Shown here: positions 1 through 11,785 of the stretch, in pieces
Layout: each line of letters starts with the position of its first letter
Numbering within the stretch: position 1 is the stretch's first letter
DNA from: Pomphorhynchus laevis
Taxonomy: Eukaryota > Acanthocephala > Palaeacanthocephala > Echinorhynchida > Pomphorhynchidae
NCBI GenBank assembly: GCA_012934845.2
Contig: WNNJ02000690.1
Coordinates: 1 to 64,000 of the forward strand
Direction of reading: 5' to 3'
Length of the DNA stretch: 64,000 nt
Program-made: the position numbers and the translations under genes
Notes under the pieces: generated by a model
Seen by the model: only the letters and a program-made list of their open reading frames with translations
What the model was told of the DNA's origin: nothing
Databases searched by the model: none

Positions 1-500
1 TAGGTATAAATAATATAGGTACAATATAATATTTGTATTATATTGTACGAATATTACAATATTTTTATATTATTATAAATTATAAGTACAAATAATAGGT
101 ATTTGTTTCTTTTCATAAATAGCAATAAATTGTGTCGATAAATGCGATATACTAGTATTTGAACGCTTGCTGTGCTAAATCTGAACATAAAAGAAGCAGC
201 ATTTTAAAATTGCAATAAATTTAGTCTATTCACTCGCTCAAACTACTCGTAATAATTTATGAGTGAACAATTGATATATTGAACAAAATGAGATTAGCTG
301 AAGTTTGGAAATATTGTTGGAAATATAATTTGGAAATATTTCAACATCTTTATAAGATCACTTAATTTGTTAAACTCAGCGATATTTAGTTTATAACAGA
401 GTCAATGTAGCTGAGTGATAAATTTTTTACTAAATTTTTAATTTGTAAAAAATTACAAATAATATTTTTTTACAATCGTTTATAAAACATTAAGCGTTAC
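1..500. other. AT-rich stretch, no gene seen
   Basis: No coding signal, RNA gene or recognisable element was found. The only structure is a short perfect hairpin at 19-48, with 13 bp arms and a 4 nt loop, made of A/T-rich sequence. Confidence 0.6.
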
Positions 501-510
501 CAAGATTTGA

Positions 511-1495
511 AGTGTTTAAGGATGGTCCGCACAGCAATTCGATCTGGTAAAGAGCGTAAGCCTCAGACAATTAAGCAAAGTGTCGAAAACGCCTTTATTC
601 ACAATGTCACACAGGCAACCGAAACGACCAGTGTGTACCTCATTCTACTGATGAGTGTCGCCGGGTACTCATTGGTCGTCTAGAAGTGACATGATGACTG
701 AATGTCGTGAATCAAAGTCCAGTCTAACAAACTACACCATTTTGTATAAATGCCGTATTTCGTAAGAAATCCTGGACCGTTGTTTACTCAGCACATCTGT
801 ACACTACTTTTATACATGCCGTATCCATTAAGGATCCAACGAGTGCAGCGACAATTCAGCAACAACCTCTGCCTAGTGTTTAAGGATGGTCCGCACAGCA
901 ATTAGATCTGGTAATGAGTGTAAGCCTCAGTCAATAAAGCAAAAGTGTCGGAAACGCCTTTATTCACAATGTTACACAGGCAACCGAAACGACCAGTGTG
1001 TACCTCATTCTACTGATGAGTGTTGGCGTGTACTCATCATTTCGATGCTGAAGTGGTCGTCTAGAAGTGACATGGTGACTGAAAGTCGTGAATCAAAGTC
1101 CAGTCTATCAAGCAACACCATTTAGTATAAATACCGCATTTCGTAAGAAATCCTGGACCGTTGTCTACTCAGCACATTCGTGCATTACTATTATACCTGC
1201 CGTATCCATTTAGGATCCAACGAGTGCAGCGACAATTCAGCAACAACCTCTGCCTAGTGTTTAAGGATGGTCCTCACAGCAATTAGATCTGGTAATGAGT
1301 GTAAGCCTCAGACAATTAAGCAAAGTGTCGGAAACGCCTTTATTCACAATGTTACACAGGCAACCGAAACGGCCAGTGAGTACTTCATTCTACTGATGAG
1401 TGTTACCGGGTACTCATTGGTCGTCTAGAAGTGACATGGTGACTGAAAGTCGTGAATCAAAGTCCAGTCTATCAAGCAACACCATTTAGTATATA
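511..1495. repeat. Three-unit tandem repeat, ~365-381 bp per unit
   Basis: The phrase AGTGTTTAAGGATGGTC begins at 511, 875 and 1256, giving periods of 364 and 381 bp. The third unit is incomplete and runs into different sequence near 1490. The 17 bp length difference matches one insertion in unit 2 near 1040-1060, in a stretch with an inverted repeat (TGATGAGT / ACTCATCA). Units 1 and 2 continue through a T/A box (TATAAATAC in unit 2, about 1127) to GTGCAGCGACAATTCAGC just before the next unit. Similarity is high but each unit has private substitutions. It could be a satellite seed, tandem copies of a promoter-bearing terminal repeat, or a small tandem retroelement. No protein function is proposed for the short frames inside it. 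Confidence 0.85.
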
Positions 1496-1830
1496 TAAGT
1501 AAAATCCATAATATCAATTATAAAACATGATGTAATAGGCGTTGAATTTAAGAGACATGTTAGAGTCGGGTCTCGGATACTTCGTGATAATTTAGGAATT
1601 ACTAAATTACAAAACAGTGACGCTACAGAAAACCCAAATTTAGAGGAATCAACTTTGAAAAAGATAACCATAAGAATAAGATTAAAAGCAATCAAAATTA
1701 CTTAAATGAAATCCATGAAAAATTGGTAAAATATAAAAATTAGGAATCACTTTAATCCCAGATTAAAGAACATGAACCTCCACTAAGCTATGAACCTCTA
1801 CTAAATTATAGACCTCCACCTACAAAACAT
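1496..1830 (+). other. Unassigned open stretch, possible old element remnant
   Basis: Directly after the tandem repeat the plus strand stays open for about 70 codons (about 1499-1705), encoding a lysine- and arginine-rich segment containing FKRHVRVGSRILRDN. A nearby frame then reads PPLSYEPLLNYRPPP near 1770-1830. I recognise no family. The junction with the third repeat unit suggests repeat and open stretch could belong to one old element. This could equally be non-coding. Confidence 0.25.
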
Positions 1831-3800
1831 GATGATTAATGACGACCAAGAGTTAAATAAAAACAAAACTAATCAAAATGATACATTTACTATTAATTGA
1901 GTCTAATTCAAGATCTTATTATAACTAATACATTTACCGATGTTTAGCAATTTGATACAAATTGCCAACTCTTTTTAAAAGAGTTCACAATAAAGTTTTT
2001 TAAAAAACTTTGGTTGTATCTGTTTTTAATTAAATAACTCAGTTTATTGAGAATATTTTTATATTCAGTTATTTAAGATAATTATTGATTTTATTAGTAT
2101 AAATTCTTTTTCATATATAAAATAGAAGTTATAATTTAAATTATATTTTGATCTAAAGTATAAATAGATTAAAGGTTATGGATTTTTTATCTGCTTTTCA
2201 TAATATAAAAAATATTCTCAATAAGTCTATAAAGAAAATTTTTATATTCATTGAAAGTTGCTGGAAGAGGACCAAATAATACGCTGAAGTGCGATTAAAT
2301 TACTTGATTTTAGCATCAACTTGTTTAATTATCGACTGATTGTTTTTAAGCCTTCATTTATTTAGTGCGCCTTCTGTCAAAAGCCAACGTGACCTCTATA
2401 TTTCTGCTTGACAATCATTTGACATATATATGATTATGAACAATTTAAGCTTTAATAAATTATTAATTAAAAAATATTTACAGTAGTTAGGTGGCCGCAA
2501 CTGGGCCCGTAAGCATTTAAACCGTCTTTATCAAATATATATAATTATAACATATATATGGCGCAAGTCATATATATGTTATATATAAATCATACTCTTA
2601 GACGCCAGTAATTATTTAAGATAATTATCGAGATTTTTATTATAAAGATTTAATTATAAAATCTATTATAAATAATAATTTTTTAGATTAAACTAAAATA
2701 TTTTTATTTTCAAATCTAAAATTGATTGTCGTCTACATCAGAGTTTTTCAATTTGTGTTCATTCATACAGTGGAGCTTTAGGGAAAATGCTAGGACATTA
2801 CTTGCAAGCAAGTAATATACAAGTAACTTTTTATCTGCTGGATCAATCCAACCTAAAAATTATTCAATAAATTCTTATATAAGAAAACACAGAAAGTGCA
2901 AATTTTAATCTATCCAAAAAGCATGAGTAAACAAATTACGACCGAGTTGAATACTATAAGCGGAGCTCTGATTATCATTTGCATTGAGCGTATAAATGTA
3001 ACTAACTTTGAACAAAATGAATGCTGATGTGGTACAGCTGAGAATTGACCTGCATTATCATCCAATTTGCTGAGAATCCGCTCTTCGTTTATGATAACAA
3101 CGGCGTTTGCCAATAATAAACTACATTCTATAATTGAATATAAAGTAAATACCATTTTCAGATATAACGGCTTCAGGTATGTCTGTTCTGTCTAAAAGGC
3201 AAAATGTGCATATTATGGTAATGCGTATTATAATTATTTGTTAATATAAATAAATATTTATAAATCAATTAGCTCATTATAAATTAATTATAAATAATTA
3301 AATCTGATTTTTTGCAAATACAAGCAAGTCAGATCACTTATAACTGGAACTACATATATTGTGCTATCAATTTAAAAATTAATCTTTATTTTAAACAGAA
3401 TTTTTATAATTTCATGAATCGATTATCAGGTAATATATTATATTCGATTATTTGGAACAGATATTGAGAGTCATCATGAAGAACCGCTATTTTGTAGAAA
3501 ATCAGGCAATGTTTCTTAATTCACAATAGAGGCTTGATTTGGCCTCAAATAATTGCCTCCATATTACATCTGGGATATATTATATGTGATATAATATAAT
3601 AATATAATATAAATATAATAATTTCTTCTATTGTTTTTCATATGAATTTTATTGTATTTTGACTTAATTAAATATTTAAATCTAAAATATTCTATCGATT
3701 TAATTTTATCCGTTTTCTTATTGTCAAATAATCGTAGCCAGCTTTGACTTCTGGACCACATTTTCAAGCGATTTTTTAAGAGATATATAATATATTAATA
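1831..3800. other. AT-rich intergenic DNA, nothing recognised
   Basis: About 2 kb of A/T-rich sequence with short palindromes, such as the ATATAT-rich inverted stretch near 2540-2590. Short open frames on the minus strand (about 2910-3155 and 3564-3767) show no family motif and low-complexity composition, so they are not called as genes. Confidence 0.5.
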
Positions 3801-3802
3801 AT

Positions 3803-5345
3803 ATAAATGAGGCCTATTATCGCTAGCTACGGTTCATTCTGTCATAATCTCGCCAAAATGATCAACAGTCTTATCGTTTCTAACATGCCACGGACATCGT
3901 CTTTCATAAAGGATGGACCTCACTTTGCCTGTTCCTTAAGCCAGGTGTACAGATCTTCGTACTTCTTTGCAACTGCCGATGTGAAGTCCCTATTCACGAA
4001 CGTTCCGCTGGAGCCTTCCATTCAAATGGCAAGTAAACTCCTCACTGAGCATTGCACAACACCGAAACTCACAATATCCCAATGGTCGAGTATCATACAA
4101 TGGTGCACCTCCAAAAATTCATTCTTGTTCATTTGAAATATTTATGATCAGATCGATGGTGTAGCCATGGAATCTCCGTTAGGACCGACACTCGCAAACA
4201 TCTATATTAGTTCCTGGGAGGCGGATGTTTACTCTTTCATACCGTCCCTAAAATACTGGTGGAAATATGTCGACGATGTCTTTATGGTGCTGAGTGAGAA
4301 ACCCTCACTGAATGAATTAGAAAGCTCGCTCAATGGAAAAAACTCTGCAATCCAATGGGATGTATGTTTCGAGAGCAGTACCAGCTCTATTTCCTTCTTG
4401 GACGTCTTGGTCAAGCGATACGATAGCAGCGTCATTACATCAGTGTTCAGAAAACCAGGTATTTCTTGGTGCCCGCCACCTTGGCACACACATATGTCAG
4501 ATCGCTACAAAATATCTACTGCGATTTCTTTGTTGACACGACCGGCTCTTATTTGCTCATCTAAACGAACCGCTTTTTACGAACAAATGACCATAAAGAA
4601 AAAACTAACACAAAGAGGATACCCAAAATGGGCAATCATTATGGCTGAAAAACAGTCAAAAAAACTCCTACGTCGTCGCATGAACTTATCTAACCCTGAT
4701 GAGGTTAGAACAAACACAGTCCCAAGTCTGACCTCGTATATTGGCACTTCCTTTATCAACAACTCGTGCAGCAGATCACTACAAAACGATCTAAAGCGCT
4801 CAGGATTGACGAATATTCGAATTTACCACAAAAGATGTTGCACTTTATCTGGGATGTTCAAAAATAAACCAAAATTGTCCCCTGTAAGTGGCGTATACCG
4901 CATTCCTTGCCAAGATTGTGACGCGGGTTATGTAGGACAAACCAGACAAACATTCTCTAAGCGCATTTATCAGCATCGATATGTGCTAAAACGGGGTGAC
5001 TCCTCGTCTGCTATTGTCAACCACGTCCTATCGACCGATCATGGGATTGACTTTGGAAAAGCTAAGATTATCTGTGTTGAAAACAACTTGCAACGTCGTC
5101 TTATAAAAGAATCAATCTTAATAAATTCCGAAGCGAATCCGATGGCCGGAAATAAGTTTAACCGGTCACTACGATTACCAGTATCGCATGAAATTGTGGA
5201 CGGTATCACGTAAACGAATGGACTTCTTCCGTAGTATTCCTAGTATAAAACTTATATCTATGTACTGTCATTTTAATTCTGTTTGATTTTTTATCTGTTG
5301 ACAAGGACCGTTTTGGTCGAAAGCTCCAATAAAAACGATTCAAAC
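3803..5345 (+). mobile_element. Penelope-like element, 5'-truncated and broken (RT + GIY-YIG)
   Basis: Retroelement fossil of the Penelope type. The visible product starts inside the reverse transcriptase (RPIIASYGSFCHNLAKMI). It continues through the RT core (SLFTNVPLE; MESPLGPTLANIYIS; palm motif YVDD at about 4270) and ends in a GIY-YIG endonuclease (GVYRIPCQDC, then GYVGQTRQTF, about 4890-4960). RT followed by C-terminal GIY-YIG is diagnostic of PLEs. Coding ends at 5213. The 3' region carries a hairpin, GGACC-GTTTT-GGTC, followed by GAAAGC and an AATAAA-type signal (5310-5335). The N-terminal part of a full PLE is missing, and about one break is visible within the remaining coding part. 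It lies in AT-rich DNA with no host gene near. Confidence 0.9.
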
Positions 5346-5385
5346 TGTATTTCGCAAGTCTATAATGAGTGATCGATACAACTAT

Positions 5386-6110
5386 CTAATCAAAGACTTG
5401 CACGCAACTATGTCTAATATTATATATATTATGGCAATTCTTAAATATGTCATCGTTACAATATAAACTAAAAGTAGTTTTAATTGATGTTAATTTAATG
5501 TTCATATCTAGATATACACCTTCTTTATCATTAATATTGGTTTTGTTAAGAATAAGGCTTTCTGGATAAATGTGCTCACTAATTGAATAAAAATTATTAT
5601 AATTAAATACACATATATCATCAATGTATCGAAACATATATTTCATATATTTATATTGTTTAGATTTAGTTTTTACACAGTTATGAACAAATTCATATTC
5701 TATAAAGCTTAAAAACAAGTCAGCTATAATTGGGCTACTATTACCACCCATTGGAACAACTTTTACTTGTCGAAATATAGATGTCCCTACTTTTAAATAA
5801 TTTTGATTTATCAAAATATTTAAGGATTTTATCAATTCAATTTTATCCATATATTTATATTTATTTGATGGTTTAATTTTTGCTACATAGGCGTTATAGT
5901 TATTATAACTATAATATCTAAATACGTATAAAGCGTATCAAAATCGTAAGTATTTATATTTTAATAATTTATTTCTTTTGTTCTAAAAATTCTTTTGTAG
6001 AATTAATACTGAAATAGTGTTTTATACCAGTATGACTTTCAATTACCTTACAATATTTTTTAAATTCTGTTTTAATTATTTTAAGTATTCTATTCATATA
6101 AACAGAGGGG
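5386..6110 (-). mobile_element. Reverse transcriptase relic, PLE-like, broken
   Basis: The minus strand encodes an RT fragment: FRQVKVVPMGGNSSPIIADL, palm motif YIDD at about 5610, then [14 protein letters not shown] and YLDMNIKL. Upstream on the same strand (about 6100-5850), decayed pieces continue the same protein type (HYFSINSTKEFLEQ). A second relic of the same family lies at 43920-44425 and shares [20 protein letters not shown]. The IDD palm and the SPIIADL box fit PLE-like RTs, but no GIY-YIG domain is attached here, so the family call is tentative. Several breaks are evident. It ends about 40 bp from the 3' end of the preceding Penelope element, in the opposite orientation. Confidence 0.65.
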
Positions 6111-7118
6111 TTTTAATGTACATTTAAAAGCACAACATATAAACCTAGGTGGATTTTTATGTAATTTGTTTTTCTTTCTTACCTAATATAAATCATTTTT
6201 AAAAATTCACCTAAAAATCATTCTTTTCTTTCTTCTCATTTTTTATCTTAATTTATTTACGTCAGGATATTGAAAAATTAATCATTTTTTCATTATTTTA
6301 AAATACTCTCGAACATGTGATTTTTTATATTTTTGTACCACAAATATAAAGTAGTAGTTGATGAAATATAAAAAAATATTTTTCTACAAAAAAGGCAGAA
6401 AATTTTTTAGTTCCTTATAATTAAAAAATTTTAAGCAATAAAATATATAAAATCTTTTCAATTTATATTCAAATATATTTATCATATCTTATATTAATAT
6501 TCAAAAAAGTTGATTCTCTTATTTTCGGTGAAAAATCCAAAACATGATTGAATTTACTCCAATGATATGCTACTTGATAAGTTGGAATCCTACAGGATTT
6601 CCACTAATATTTTAATATATTATATCAGATCTTATATTTATAATTTTGTTTTTAATTGGATTTACAACTATATCACCGCAATGGCGGGTTAATGAGATTT
6701 GTATTATACATTCATTTTATTACTTGAGCTAAATTAACAAAGAAACTATTGTTATCTCGAAATGTCGGTATTAGATATACGGAATTAATTAAATTGCTAT
6801 CAAAACGAAAGTCCGCTTAATAATCTGTATTGTTTCAATTCTGTTCTAAGATTCACATTGCATGATTACAATATCGTGTCTCGGCCAGTAAACCTAATAC
6901 CGAATTCTAGCACCGTAACAAATATGAGTTATCTGGCCTCATACGAAAGGTGCGTGTAATGGATTAGTTCATCTTTGCAATTGTGACTGTTATAGACGTT
7001 AGTATATATTCTAATATACATGATGAACTCAAGAACGGGTCGCAGGGGCTAGGATTTATTTGATAAAACACTTATGTAAAATTAGGAAGGTTAATTTTCT
7101 GCTAGTATTCAAGCAAGT
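6111..7118. other. AT-rich stretch, no gene seen
   Basis: No reading frame with family motifs, no tRNA or rRNA, and no clear repeat structure was identified by eye. Confidence 0.45.
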
Positions 7119-7312
7119 TTGATGATTTTTTCATTTTGCCTCCGTCACTCTTTTCGTGTGCGTAATAGCTTTCTTAAACGTTCTCCTAACTCATCCATTC
7201 AAATCTACGTGATTCCTACTTTTCTCGACGCCGCTCACATCTCATTCTTATGCGTACTAAACGTACTCTCTTTTGGCGAAATCAACTCGATTCATCTTCC
7301 GACTCTAAATTA
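7119..7312 (+). mobile_element. Fragment of L2-like LINE B family (EN-RT linker)
   Basis: Nucleotides here align by eye with the endonuclease-RT linker of LINE B (about 12745-12920). Shared blocks include TTTTCG, CGTGATTCCTA, TCTCATTC/TCTCATC, GCGTACTAAA/CGTACCAAA and GACTCTAA. The frame is shifted relative to B, so it is non-functional. The fragment stops where the 3' end of minus-strand LINE A begins. Confidence 0.55.
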
Positions 7313-7392
7313 TTATATGTCGACTTCCAAGGGAGCTGAAGCTCGTAAGGAAGCATCACATCGAATAAAAGAACAGAAAAAAAACGAAAAAA

Positions 7393-10180
7393 TCAAGAGT
7401 TCATGAGATTAAGCTTTAGGCGTTCTTTGAATTGCACAGCAGAAGAGCTGTTGATCACACCAGGTGATAATCCATTCCATCGTTTACAAACACTATCCAT
7501 CACTGTCGTACAATTTGTTTGATGCTTTGAACGATGCTTCAAACATAGCTTTTGTCTACGTAACATTGAGGATTCACGAAGACAGAACAGCTGCTTACAC
7601 GGATGGTTAGGCACGCGCAGCGACATCGACACTAGTGTAAGATCCGCAATCAATAGATCACATTCAATAGGTCTTATACCCAACGTCTCTAGTCTAACTG
7701 GATAAGGAATGGAGCGAGTTGCCGGAACCAAGTGCGTGGCTCTTCTCAAAATGTTGTCGAATTCACTCAATTCTGATTTCAGTTGAGGGTGTGTCGCGTG
7801 AGATGCAAAGAGCATATGTGATTTTAAGAGACTCGAATATACAATGCGTAAAGCCTTTGGCTCAAGTCGTCCAACGTTTCGATGAAGAAATCCTAAAATT
7901 CTACGGCATTTTGCAATAATCGCAGAAGAATGAAGACGAGATTTTAAATTGGAGGAGATAACAACACCTAGATCAGTAAAGTGATTTACTGATTCGATAA
8001 CTGTTGAGCTGAATTGATAAGAAGGGGAAGGTAATCGGGATTGACCAATTCTCATATGTCGACATTTACTAACATTGATTACTAAGCCGTGTGATGAACA
8101 CCAACTACTAACTTTATCCAAATCTGATTGTAGTAAGGGAGAGCTAGAACAATCACGGAATAAAGGGCACCACAGTTTCATGCCATCGACGTATAATAGG
8201 CACTGGCATGTAACATTTCAGCGATTTCGGTGATGTAGATATTAAACAAAGTGGGACATAGGATACAGCCTTGTAGAACACTTTGAGCGAGGCAAAACCA
8301 TTCAGAAAGAGACTCACCAACTCGCAAGCAAAGGAACGTCTACTCAAGAATTCACGTATCCAGGGACAAACGTGCTTTGAGAATCCGTAATTTCCAAGTT
8401 TTCACAGTAAAATTGGATAAACGACCCGATCAAAATCTTTGGACAAATCAATAAAGACGACATCAACCGGCAACCCCTGTTCAACAAAACCGGCCAAACT
8501 TTCGCGTGCTAATGTTAGATTAGTTGAAGTGGAGTGATGTTTTCTAAACCCATGCTGTTTATTAGACAAAATATTGAATTTGTCCAAATGAGAAGATATA
8601 TACCTCATGATCAGTTTCTCCATCACCTTGCAAGCAATAAACGTCAAACTTATTGGCCGATAATTTTGAGGATTTACCTTATCTCCCTTTTGAAAACTGG
8701 AATGACTAATGATCTCTTTCACATATCTTAGATTATGCCAGTTCTCAAGGATCAGTAGTAAATATCAAAAAGCGGAAAATATATATTCGATGCAACTTTG
8801 CGTAATAGTATACTAGAAATACCATCAGGACCTGAACTATTTTTAGCAGGTAGCTTCGATAAAATATTAAGAACATCGAGCGGGTCAAAGTAGAGGTTAG
8901 AATCCTGGTACTGGAGAGAAGAATTGCCTATCGTAATGTTATAATCACATAGGAAAAATCGATTGCGAGTGAGACAAAAGTTCTTGGCAAGGATATTGGC
9001 AATGGAAAGAGGAGAAACCGATTTTCGATCACCATCAACCAGGCAGTTGATTGACGACGATACTCTCTTACGATTGCTAAGTAGTTAAAAAAGTCTCTTT
9101 TGATCAACATAAGACAAGGAACATATGGCAGCAATGAATTGATGTTTCTGACGTTTAAGAGAAGTCTCCCTGTTGCGAATGGTAGTATAAAATCTGAAGG
9201 CTCCGAGTCCACGCTTAAATAGTAGGAATGCATGATAACGTTCTCTGACAGCTCGCTTCAACTCACTGTCGAACCATTTGGGTTTGGAGGATTGTGGTTT
9301 ACGTGTTACGCAAGGGGAAAAGGCGTGAAGTAGATTAATCAATGTTGTGTGGAGGAACGACCAGGCCACGTGAACACCAATTGTATCGTAATCCGCATTC
9401 ATAACGCCAATCATTTTTTTATATTAACCAGACGCGAAATATGACCAGGTAGGATGATACGTAAAGGGCAGTGATCGCTGGAGCCTAAAGGCGGACTGAA
9501 ACTTAATGACTCAACGACAGAATCATTGGTACATAGGCATAAATCTAGCAGGGAATGATTTTTATTACGGATACAAGTATTACAATGGACAAGCTGATAG
9601 AGTGTGAGCTCATCGAATACATCAAGTAAGGCTGATGATTCTTCATCACACCCTGGATCGCGGTATAAGAGACCCAATCGATATTTGGAGTGTTAAGATC
9701 TCCGCAGATTAAGGTATCCACATCGTCGGAACAGTGATGTTTCAACAACTTGATGATGAGCGGTGTTTTTGATCGACGACTACGATAAACAATACAAATG
9801 CGATAGACCTTACCTCGTTCCTCCGTCACATCAATCCACAAAAGCTCATTTCCATAATCGTCAGAACACGACTCTATTACGTTATAAACAAGATTGTCAC
9901 GTATATAAGCAGCTACACCGCCACCTCTAGAGATTTTTCGATCACAGCGAACTATCGTATAACCGTGAATACCGATTTCAGAATCTAGAATATTACAATT
10001 TAACCAAGTTTCAGTGAAAAACAGCATGTCGAGATTTTCATGATGTACTATTGCTTTGATTTCATCTAACATGTTAAACAAACTCCAAACATTTGAATAG
10101 AGTATGTAAAGGCCAGCTTTGGTAGATGTACAGGGAAACTTGTGGACATTTGATTTTTGAGAATTCATACAATCGAACAA
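7393..10180 (-). pseudogene. ORF2 remnant of LINE A (endonuclease + reverse transcriptase)
   Basis: The minus-strand pieces run 10180-9545, 9677-9411, 9414-9085, 9233-8928, 8722-8402, 8347-8153 and 8181-7393. The endonuclease keeps TETW, GDLN and SDH, so its catalytic signature is still visible. The RT keeps NYRPIS, the HGFR block and FIDLSKDFDR, and a shifted VLQGCILCPTLFN block. The expected palm ADD box falls in the damaged stretch near 8180-8220 and was not found. The last block of 262 codons is open and ends at TGA 7393-7395. Overlapping frames show frameshifts near 9600, 9410, 9150 and 8170. It is a dead copy. Confidence 0.8.
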
Positions 10181-10208
10181 CGAGCATATATATCCGGATG
10201 ATTGACCG

Positions 10209-11045
10209 TTAGTAGTGAGTTACAGAGTCTACAGTTGAGTTGGGAATGCGTGCGACACAGAGACGTTCGATATCCTGTAACGAAATGTCTCGTGAGCTGT
10301 TGATAAAAAATCGAGTGGAGACTCTGCGTCGGACAACCTGAAAATTTCGGATTATAAGATTTTCTTGACCATTCATCCGACGCTCGGCCATCTCACGTTT
10401 GGCAGTAATCAACTGTTTTCTGTCTCTGGAGATAAATCTTTCAAAAGACGAATACTCAAACCTCTTAGAAGATGACTGTTTCGTAGTATAAGTGAACTCA
10501 TTACGGTGGAGGCAAGAACAACTTTGAGTAAACGAGGTCGACTATCTGATTCTCTTTTACCAAGGCGAAATAAATTTACTACACGCAAACCCTTTCGAAC
10601 TGTGGCAGAGCAGTTTTGCAAAACATATGAGAAGATTGATTTAACTGCATTGACATCATGCTGAATACGTAAGTCATTGTTAACGGCAGATAACTCGATG
10701 AGGTTTGCAATAAGCACACAGTGAGCCCTATCAGAGAGTGTGCGCAAAGAAGGGTTAGAATTAGAAGGAACTCTTACACTATTAGGAGCGGTATTCTGTG
10801 ATGAAGATGGCGAGTTAGAAGTCGGCTGTAAATTTTTTGCGGTGCGAAATAGGAATTGGCATCAGCTGAGCTAAATTTACAAGGGACCCAAGACCACGTG
10901 GATTATCTGATGGTGACGTAGAAATGCAATGAGGGGTAGAAATGTAAGGTGATTTATCTGATACGACCAAAGAAATACTGGGTTGCAAATGGTCAATGTC
11001 AGTCACATCAGAAGATTGAACTGATTGATTGGGCAAAATTGAAAT
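10209..11045 (-). pseudogene. ORF1 remnant of LINE A
   Basis: Three blocks on the minus strand read as an ORF1-type protein. The first has PRGLGSLVNLAQLMPIP (about 10905-10840). The second has RVVNLFRLGKRESDSRPRLL followed by KVVLASTVMSSLILRNS (10747-10409). The third has ENLIIRNFQVVRRRVSTRFF (10412-10209). The pattern of a short basic domain with RLGK, RPRLLKV and then NFQVVR...RF resembles the C-terminal part of CR1/L2-type ORF1 proteins. LINE B ORF1 ends in a comparable NFQVVHTRPKIRWRF. Blocks two and three overlap in different frames, a clear frameshift. No intact start is claimed. The protein would act in retrotransposition as an RNA-binding partner, by family analogy only. Confidence 0.6.
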
Positions 11046-11197
11046 ATGTATAGTAATACCTGTAGAATAGATGGGAGATTTGGCGTTCTTAGAGGCAATC
11101 GAAATCAATCAAAATCACCTCCACCAACCTCCACTATCCTTCCACTCATAACCTTTCCTCACATCGCTTGCCACCCTCTTTATTATCATTATCCTCT

Positions 11198-11785
11198 ATG
11201 TCTCCCGTCGTCAAACCAAATCCCTCCAAATAATCAACTGCCAGCTCTTCTATCGTAATCTCACCTACTCACGTCAGTCGTCCTCCTCTACGGAAGCGCT
11301 TTGCTTCTCGCGATCGTTGCGTCATTGTCACTAATATCACGCCTTCTAACTCCTTATCTCCACAAGCACGTCTAGACCACGATGTTTCCGCATTCAGATC
11401 CATCCTCTCGTCTATTGTCACTGAGGATAAACCATCCTTTTTCAAGGACATTTCTCCTGTCGCATTCATCCGTCTAAACAAATCTTCTCAATCTAATCCT
11501 TCCCAGCCCCCTCTCCTAAAAATTGTTTTCAAGCATCGCTCTCACGCGTCTTCTGTCCTCTCTCAACGATTCAAACTCATGTCATCTTCAACCACTCGAA
11601 TTTTCCCCGATCGCGCCCCTTCTGAAATCGCTCAAATCTCTTCAGCCCGCATCGAAAAACGCCGTCGCGAGGAAAACGGCGAAACATCACTCTCCATCCG
11701 AAACATAGACGGAAATTTTCAAGTTGTCCACACCCGTCCAAAAATTCGATGGCGCTTTATCTCTCCTATGTGTCTTCTCCATTAG
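11198..11785 (+). pseudogene. ORF1 of LINE B, one premature stop
   Basis: ATG at 11198 opens MSPVVKPNPSK, then an in-frame TAA at 11231-11233. The same frame is open from there to the stop at 11783-11785 (about 184 codons). The product is serine-rich at the start, then basic. It contains DRCVIVTNITPSNSLS, FIRLNKSSQSN, LLKIVFKHRSHASSVLSQRF and finally GNFQVVHTRPKIRWRF. That layout (a VITNI-type strand, RLNK or RLGK, a K-V-F strand, then NFQVV...P.IRWR) matches ORF1 of CR1/L2 LINEs, probably an RNA-binding fold. No gag-type zinc knuckles are visible. The terminal 12 codons overlap the ORF2 start. Confidence 0.7.

Larger units (their letters stand above)
7313..11045 (-). mobile_element. LINE A: CR1-like non-LTR retrotransposon, near full length, frameshifted
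   Basis: Minus-strand element with ORF1-like sequence (about 11045-10209), apurinic endonuclease (about 10180-9430), RT (about 8830-8150) and RT C-terminal region (8181-7393). It is head-to-head with LINE B. Motifs: FFTETWLN, GDLNTP and GSSDHCPL in the endonuclease; NYRPISLT and FIDLSKDFDR in the RT; LGVVISSNLK and CKRWNGLSPGV in the C-terminus. The adjacent coding blocks fall in different frames, so there are at least five frameshifts. The order and motifs fit the CR1 group. The 3' boundary is placed at 7312 because LINE B-type sequence starts there. Confidence 0.8.

Noticed and set aside
645-660. CTGATGAG in each ~370 bp tandem unit as a hammerhead ribozyme core
   Set aside because: No GAAA follows at stem II distance. 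The motif is instead half of a TGATGAGT / ACTCATCA inverted repeat, and the nearby CGAAAC lies upstream, in the wrong order.
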